This document shows positions 11,301-19,900 of a stretch of 64,000 nt of DNA, piece after piece (position 1 is the stretch's first letter; every line of letters starts with the position of its first letter). A program made the translations under genes and the position numbers. The notes below the pieces were generated by a model that was not told where the DNA came from, did not search any database, and saw only the letters and a list, made by a program, of their open reading frames with translations. Source of the DNA: Valencia hispanica (Eukaryota > Chordata > Actinopteri > Cyprinodontiformes > Valenciidae); contig OY747702.1 in NCBI GenBank assembly GCA_963556495.2, positions 18,431,403 to 18,495,402 of the forward strand, in the 5' to 3' direction.

Positions 11301-14300
11301 TGTTTGTCTTGAAAAGTACTTTAAGATTGTATTTAAAAAACGTGGTACTATATAAATATATCCATCCATTTTCTGTACCCGTCCATCCTAATGCAGGGTT
11401 GCGGGGGGGCTGGTGCCCATCTCCAGCAGTCAAGGGGTGAGAGGCGGGGTACACCCTGGACAGGTCGCCAGTCCATCGCAGTATATAAATACAATGAACT
11501 GAATTTAACTAAAAGACATGCATCTCAGCTTAAGAGGAAAATTAGGTTTAGTCTCATGTTAAGATGAGTGTGTAAACTGTTGAGCTATGGCAGTTTTTAA
11601 TAAATAAGAATGAGTTACGGAAGAAAATAACAGATAAAAGCACTCACTGTCTTTACACCAATTTACAAATAATCATTATTATAATATCTGCTCTCAGCTC
11701 TTAGACCATCTGCTGTCAGGAATAGAAGATGTGGTTGGCTACTGGGGGCAGCACTACTGGAAAGACAGGTTAGTTTGTCTCATTTTCCCTTTTTTTTTCC
11801 CTTGGAAGAGCTGGTGTTTCTTAGATCCACTTTCGCAATACAGCCACTAGATGGCAGCAAAGAATTCATAACATTGTCATATGAACTTTATCTCTTTTTG
11901 TGTGTGTGTGTGTGTGCGTGAGGTTTGAGCAATTCAACAAGAAGTATCTTCGACGTTTCCTTATTGGTGAGCATCACCAGGCTCGCTCCAGCATCCTGAG
12001 AGTCTACCAGGAGCTGGAGAGGAGGGAGCAGCGGAGGGACGAGGAGGCACCGCCAGTGTAAGAGAATAGAATTATGGAACCAACTGAATGTTCCTACAAG
12101 AGTTCAGAAAACCGACCTAAGAAGGAATTCTGGTGCAAGCCAAGTTTTTGAGAAAATCGTGTGTTTGTATCAATATGTCTGGTGTTCAATATATGCAGCT
12201 CATTCATACCTTTGGTCCTTTAGGGACACATATGAACTGTTAACATTTGAACATACCGCATATAATTTCACTGACTTGTAATTGAAATATTTTTGCTAAA
12301 CAAGTTTGAATTTATTGGGGATTTTCTTCATCCCACACAATGTAACATTATACCGAAAGGTTTAAAGAGATATACACCCAATTCCTTTGGATAATTGTCA
12401 GTTAGCAAGTTGTGAAGAAACTCCACACTCTTTTTAGCCATTAACAAGATCCTGGTTTATTTCTTCTGGATATTTGACTGCTCTTCTCATCATAAGTGAT
12501 ACATCTTCTTTAAATTGGTTCTGGTACAGATCCAGCATCTAATTGTAGATTTTCAGTAGGGTTGTGAATGGTGCCTGCTGTATTTATTCCAAAACTAATT
12601 TAGATTTCTGTTTGGGATTGCTCTTGCCTTGGAACATCCAGTTGTGTTCAACTTTCATCTTCAGTTGTTTTGAAGTGAAGTTGACAAATTTGGAGGAAGG
12701 CCTCCCTCATTTTTACATCCGATTTGTATGATTTCCCAATACCATTGGCAGTGAAACAGACTCAGCATGATGCTACCACTACCATGTTTCACAGATATGC
12801 TATTTGGTTTGAAAGCCTCACCTTTACTCCTACAAAAACAGATCTTGTCATTGTGCCCAAATGAGCCAATCTTTGTCTACTCTGACCCCCCTGAGAACAT
12901 CTGGTCTACATGTGTTGCAGCATTTTGGAGCAGGAGCTTCTTTCTTGGTTACCATTATCTCCGTCCATGTTGATGTTAAATCTACAACCATGTTCTCAAT
13001 CAGTCAATCAAACTTTATTTATAAAGCGCTTTTCATACAAACGTTGCAACTCAGTGCTTTACAGATTAAAATGGGGACAGCGACACTAGTGAGGACCAGT
13101 TTATAATCGGCTTGAGTCTTGGTGGTTCCTGGCTTGTTCTTTAACATCCAAATAATTTCCTTTCATCTGAGGGTGACAGCTTGGTTCAGATGATTAAAAC
13201 TCGGAAACAGCACTATTATTCCAAGCACACATAAAGTAGGCTAACATATAAATTCACCCCTGAAAAAAACAGTTTAAGCACTTCCTTAATAAGACCTATC
13301 ATTATGATCATTATGATATGCATGCCCATTCTGAGTGTTATTATCTCACTGGTCATGCAAAAAAAAGCATTCACATTTTCATTTAACTGAAAAAAATAAA
13401 TCCATGCACACTTATGAAAGTTCCCTCTTTTTTTTCAGAATGGACCCTCGCCCTAGCAGTCGTCCCTTCTTGCCGGAGGAAATAGACAGCATCAGGCGTA
13501 TTCTCTCCAGAAACCTTCAAAACTTTAACAACAAGGTAGATTACAAACGATTCGCTGAGGTTCCTGCTTGGACCCTGCCAGTATACTGAATAATAGCCAC
13601 AGTGTGTGAAATCTGATTGCAGCAGACTCCAGCCTACAGCAGACACACCCTGCACCAGGTTGACTCCACGGACAGAATGAGGAAGCCCCTGCACAGGCAT
13701 CAGAGTCTTGCAGAGAGATGCACCTATAATACGATCACACACTGCCCACAGGTAATCATAAGTACACAGTTAGAAATCCTGGGAAGTTTCTAAGGTCATT
13801 TATTTCAGTTTCAATAAGTATTATATTTGTTTATTTACTCATTTATGTGTAAAAATGAAATTTAAACATGTTGAAATCAGACAATACATATCAACTAACC
13901 TTAATAATGGTAATTAATTCAAAAGAAGTTGTGACGGCAATTTGTCATTTAGGAATTAGGAGAATTTGAGAAAAATAAAGCTGTATTTTTCCATGTTTTC
14001 TCTGCATTTCCAATGTCAGCGGGAGGATGGAGAGTTGTCCAAGCCATATAGAGGGAGAACACGACTTAGCAGATCTCATACAGGTAAAGAGGAATGCTGG
14101 GAATGACATATGCCAGAACCAGATACTTAATGGATACAAAGTGTAGGCTTGAAAGTTACGATCCTTCTTGTATTACCAACTGAAATGTTGTGCTGAACAG
14201 ATTGTTACACAACAGGGGGTTCAATCAGAGTGAATACGGATTGTTATATTTGAAAACAAACATTAAATGATGAGCATGAAATTAAAGTCATGCAGTTCTA

Positions 14301-15343
14301 GTCAGAAGTTTAACATCAACTCATAAGCATTAATGGCATGAAAATGTAGCTCTTTTGTTGACTTTGTCATAATTAATGTTTGTAGAGGAGCCTAAAGCAG
14401 AATGAAAGGGGGCAGAATAATGCAAAAAAATGAACTTCATTAATCAAGGGAGTTTACTGACAAATCACAAATAAAACAGGACATTAAAACCAGGGTAGGA
14501 GTAATGGAAGAAGAAACTCGTTAACAATGTAACCTGATGGCATAAATACTGAGGAGGTGTAATTAGTGACACTGAAACTGGGTGAATACAGTCATGGAAA
14601 TGGAGAGCAGCTGAGGATGAATCTAAGCAGGGAACTGATTTGAAATTAAACTTAGACTCAAATGTACTGTACATCCACAACTATTCAGTGGTTCTCTGTC
14701 CAAGTTTTCTTGCATAACAGACCTATTCTAGGCAAGGCAACTTTATTTCTGTAACAGTTTCAAAAACAACAAAATTCAAGGCGCTTTCCATGATTAGGGG
14801 ATAAAATAAAAGCGGCAATAAAACACAACATTAGAGACACATAGCACACTAGAAAATGACATTTCTCCTATTATTAATCACTTACTCAAAGGCAGCTCTA
14901 AACAGATGGGTTTTTAGCTTAGATTTCAAGGAAATCAGTGTTTCAACAGCTTTGCAGTGGTCTGGACGTTTGTTCCAGGTAAGGGGAGCATAGAAACTGA
15001 AAGCTGCTGTCAGGGATGTGTGTGAAGTATGGACCCAAACGCAGACACGGAGGAAGTGCAGGATGTTTATTAAAGGTGATGATGATGATGATGATAAAGA
15101 GGACGACGGCAGGAACGGAGAGACTGGATATCGGGCAGGAACGAGACAGCAGGGAAGGCACACCAGACATCAATAGTAATGATCCAGCACTGAGTGAAAG
15201 GAAGTGATGGGTTTTAAAGGCAGGAGGTGAGTAGGATCAGGTGTGAATGATTGGAGAGACAGGCGAGGACAATGAGTGAATAGGGCAGCGTGACAGGACC
15301 CCCCCTTTAAAGGCTGATTCCAGACGCCTTTGGAGCGAGAAAG

Positions 15344-15374
<31 letters not shown>

Positions 15375-16873
15375 AAGCACCCATGCCAGGGTGGGTGGAG
15401 GGGGCCCACCGAAGGAGGGCCCAAGTCTTTTTGGGTACGCCCCTGGAGATCGGGCGGACGGCCCGGATGGCGTCCTCTGGCTGGACGGCGGTCCGGAGGA
15501 CGGCCTGGTGATCCTCCCTTGAGGACCTGGAGATCAGGCGGACAGCCCTTAGGGCCTCTTCTGAGGGTCAGGCAGCGGCGACGATGCCTGGCCGGTAGAG
15601 GTCGGCCGAGACGAAGAGAGTCTGGAGGCTCAGCCGGCTGCTGAGATGAAGAATCTGGAGGCTCGGCCGACAGCGGTCGGCGGTGAAGAGGCTCCAGCGA
15701 CAGGGACGGGTCCTCCCTGACCCTCCCTGGGAGCTCCAGCGACCCATGGGGAAATGTTGGTCGCTGCAGAGCTGCCGCTGTGACTGCTAAGAATACAGCA
15801 GCCACGATAACGGTAGGATTGGGACTGGAGCTGGGTACGGGCTCTGGGACTGGAGCTGGGTACGGGCTCTGGGACTGGAGCTGGGTACGGGCTCAGGGAC
15901 TGGAGCTGGGTACGGGCTCTGGGACTGGAGCTGGGTACGGGCTCACGGACTGGAGCTGGGTACGGGCTCTGGGACTGGAGCTGGGTACGGGCTCTGGGAC
16001 TGGAGCTGGGTACGGGCTCTGGGACTGGAGCTGGGTACGGGCTCACGGACTGGAGCTGGGTACGGGCTCTGGGACTGGAGCTGGGTACGGGCTCTGGGAC
16101 TGGAGCTGGGTACGGGCTCACGGACTGGAGCTGGGTACGGGCTCACGGACTGGAGCTGGGTACGGGCTCACGGACTGGAGCTGGGTACGGGCCCTGGGAC
16201 TGACCTGGAAGCGGCCCCACCTCGGCGGGGTCACTGCCTGCGGTGCGTCGGCAGAGGAGGCACATGCCGTCGAGGACCAGTCCCCGGGGAACAGAACGCC
16301 AACCTTGTGCCGACGAACGCGGACCGCTGCTCTGAGTCGTCCGCCGCCTTGGATGTTGCTTCGACCAACGCAGCCAGACAGGGAGAGACTGAACAGGCGG
16401 GCGGGGGTGCTGCGTCGGTCAGCGGAGGATCCGATGAGGAAGCAGCGGCCGTGCAGGTAGCCGGTGAAGGTGCGGCGCTCCGCTCCCCGCTCCCGGAAAC
16501 AGTCCCGGCGGCGCAGCGGGACCTCCGCCGGCGACCAGATGGTGGAGACTGAGAGGGCGGACCGATGATCTGATCCAACGCCTCCCGGCGAACCCTCTCC
16601 GCCTCGCTCCGCAGTGCGGTGAGATCCGGAGCGGAGAACACCCTCTTGAAGTGAGGGACCACTCCAAGGATCTCCTCAGCTCCGGAGACCTGCACAGGAA
16701 GGTGAGGAGAGGCAGCGAGTTTGGCCAGGTTGGCCCAGACGTCCTGGCGCAGGGCGGTGATCTCCCGGGCGAGTGCTGGGTCCATGTTCAAGGCCGGATC
16801 ATTCTTACAAGGATGTGTGTGGAGTATGGACCCAAACGCAGATGCTGAGGAAGTGCAGGATGTTTATTAAAGG

Positions 16874-16933
<60 letters not shown>

Positions 16934-19900
16934 CGATGATGATGATGATGATGATAAAGAGGACTATGGCAGGAAGATTTGTCTTTGCTCCTACTTTGAC
17001 TTTCAATATGGCCGAGTCTCATATCAAAAATAGTAGCTGTGGTGGTAATACCAACAACGGCTACTTGGACCTTGCCATATTAGAATCCTAACTTATCCGA
17101 CTACATTAACTGGAACGCTGTTTACTCGGGTGTGACGTCAAACCCATCTCCGAGTTCTGACTTCCAAGGTAAATGGAGCGCACCATAAGTCTGGGGATGA
17201 TTACTAAGCTAGAGTTAGAAGCTCTGAGTGGCCTGGGGGGTTGGTATAGTGACAACAGATCTTCAACATACTAAGCCTTACAATGATTTATAATCTAGTA
17301 AAGTATTTTAAAGTTTTTTCTGTGAGCCAAAGGGAGCCAGTGTAAGGACTTTAGAACTGGGGTGATGGGCTCTATTTTCCTTGTTAGTGAGGACACGAGC
17401 AGCTGTTCTGGATCAGCTGCAGCTGTCTGATTGACTTTTTAGGCAGGCTTGTGAGGACACTGTTGCAGGAATCAATCTGACTAAAGATAAATGCATAGAT
17501 GAGTTCTTTTAGGTCCCATTGCGACATTAGTCCTTTAGTCCTAGAAATGTTCTTCAGGTGACAGAAGGCTGGCATTGTTATTGCCTTTATGTGACCCTGG
17601 AGGTTCAGGTCTGAGTCTATAACTACACCGAGATTTCGGGCCTGATCAGTAGTTTCTACCTGTATTAACTGAAGCTGTGTGCTGACTCTTGATCGTTCGT
17701 CTTTAGGTCCAAAAATAATTCAGCTGGAGAAAATAATGGCACATTCGATTATTGATATGCTCACTGCATTCACTTGGGTTGGAATGGTTCAAAGTCACCT
17801 GGAGACATTGTAATGTAAAGCTGAGGATCATCTGCATAGTTATGGTAACTAATCTTATCTGAAGCATGCAGCCAAGATAACAAATTAGAGGCTTCAAGAA
17901 CAACCTGTGAATGTCCTTTAGCGGCCCAACCAGAGCTTGGACTAAAATCTAACCAAACGTTTCTCAAAGAGCTTAAAATGGCCATCTACTGGTGCTGCCC
18001 ATCCAACCTGACTGGGTTTGAGAGGATCTGCAGAGAAGATTGGGAGAAAACATCCCCAGACCAGGTGTACCAAGTCCAGAGACTCAGGCTGTGATTGCTG
18101 CCAAAAGTGCTTCAACAAAACTTTAAGCCAAGGCTGTGAAGAAGTATGTAACTGTATTAATGGGTTGACATATTTATGGATAAAAAAAATTGAGTTTTAG
18201 CTTAACTACACATTTTTTGAAACCCTCATCAAACTTTCGGGATAAATCTGGTTGGATATTTGACCACTCATCTTGGCACAATTGGCAGAGTTCCATCAAA
18301 CTGGTTGGATTCGTGGCACTAACTAGATTTTTAGTCTGTTTTTGACATTTATGACATTTTTATTCCATGTAACAACCAAACAATTGAGATAAGCGTGGAA
18401 ATCTGGGGTGGAATATATGTCTATGAATTAAGGGTTTTTTAAACAAATGTTGGATTTGTGGAAACTAATTGTAAAACCAAAAACATCAGATTCTTCATTT
18501 TCTAAAACAACAAGTATATTAATAATTAACCGAAGCTGTGTGCTGACCCTTGATCGTTCGTCTTTAGGTCCAGAAATAATTCAGCTGGAGAAAATAATGG
18601 CACATTCAATTATTGATATGCTCACTGCATTCACTTGGGTTGGAATGGTTCAAAGTCCCCTGGAGACATTGTAATGTAAAGCTGAGGATCATCTGCATAG
18701 TTATGGTAACTAATCTTATTGGTTGTTATAATTTGGGTTAGAGGGAGTATGTAGATATTAAATAGAAGGGGCCCTAGGATGGAGCCCTGGGGCACCCCAC
18801 ATATGATTTATCTGTTCTGATGAAGAATTTCTTGTTGACACAAAGAAGTTCCTGTTCTTCAGGTAAGACTCAGACCACCCACGTACTGTACCAGAGAGTC
18901 CAACCCAGCTCTCCAGTCATTTCAAAAATATATCATAGTCAACATTGTGAAATGGTCCAAAAGTACCAATACTGTGGTTCTGTGTTTGTGCGGATGTCAT
19001 TGAAAACTTTGACGAAGACAGTCTCAGTGCTGTGGTGAGCATGGAAACCAGACTGAAAAATATCAAAACCATTGGTCATCGTTAGTGAATCTATTTAACT
19101 GTTGAAACACAGCTTTTTCAGTAATCTTACTGATAAAATGGAAGATTAGAGATAGCCTGTAGTTCTGCATCAACATGTTGTCCAGGTTGTTCTGCTTTAG
19201 AAGTGGTTTGATAACTGTTGTTTTTAAAGCCTGGGGGAAGACATCTGACAGGAGGGATGAGCTTTTGAATCAGATCAGACACAATGACAGAGAAACTTTG
19301 TTAAGAAAAACTGTGGGTAAGATATCAAGGCAGCAAGAGCAGGAGCTTCATTGGTCAATGATTTCTTCAAGGTTTTGTTGGTTTAGTTAATGGAATTCAG
19401 ACTTTTTCTCTGCACTGGGGTTGAGTGGGGATGGCATTGTTAATGGATTTGGCACAGATTGACCCTTTAATTGTCAGAATCTTTTCAGTTTCTTTGTAAA
19501 ACCGATGTGAAAATAACTTTCTTCTTTTAAAAAAAACTTCACAAATTCGCCAATAATAAAGTAAAAGCATGTTTTTAGACAGTTTTGTAAATTCAGATAA
19601 GAAAATAATAATACAGGTATTCACACCCCTTGCTATGACATTCAAAATCTTGTTCGGAGAAGAACTGATCAACTGGTGAATCCAGTCAACTGATCATGAT
19701 TTGAAATAGAACAAAGTTGTGTATACAAGGTCTTATATTGGAGCACATATTTGGGTAAAAACCAAACAAGGAAGTCAAAGAAATTATCTGTAGACTTTTT
19801 AGAATACATTCTATAAAAGCACAAATCTGCTTAAAGATATACAAAAGTTTTCTCACCATTGATAATATATTTCCAATATTAATACATTTCCAAAATTTGG

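Larger units (their letters stand above)
15008..16975 (-). mobile_element. Non-autonomous Ty3/gypsy-type LTR retrotransposon
   Basis: Two related terminal regions flank a GC-rich body. The left one (15008-15295) begins TGTCA and ends TGACA on the + strand. Read on the minus strand it is the 3' LTR, preceded by an AAAGGGGGGG purine tract (about 15300-15315) and containing AATAAA. The right one starts at about 16805 and matches until about 16975, then stops, so the 5' LTR is truncated. Just inside it the minus strand reads GAATGATCC and then an ATG-GAC-CCA start, the leader known from fish gypsy elements. The body is only 1.5 kb and has no protease, RT or integrase. Confidence 0.75.

Noticed and set aside
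15170..16460. Several overlapping 100-226-codon frames on both strands
   Set aside because: They run over the minisatellite and GC-rich body of the LTR element. Only the gag-like start has any protein character.
16773..17091. Poly-Asp, poly-Met and poly-Ile frames
   Set aside because: These are the GAT/ATG/ATC triplet tract in three frames.
17667..18525. Assembly duplication as the sole explanation of A-B
   Set aside because: Not excluded, but the two units differ by several substitutions and by a 1740-bp segment, so they are not a simple duplicate of the same reads.
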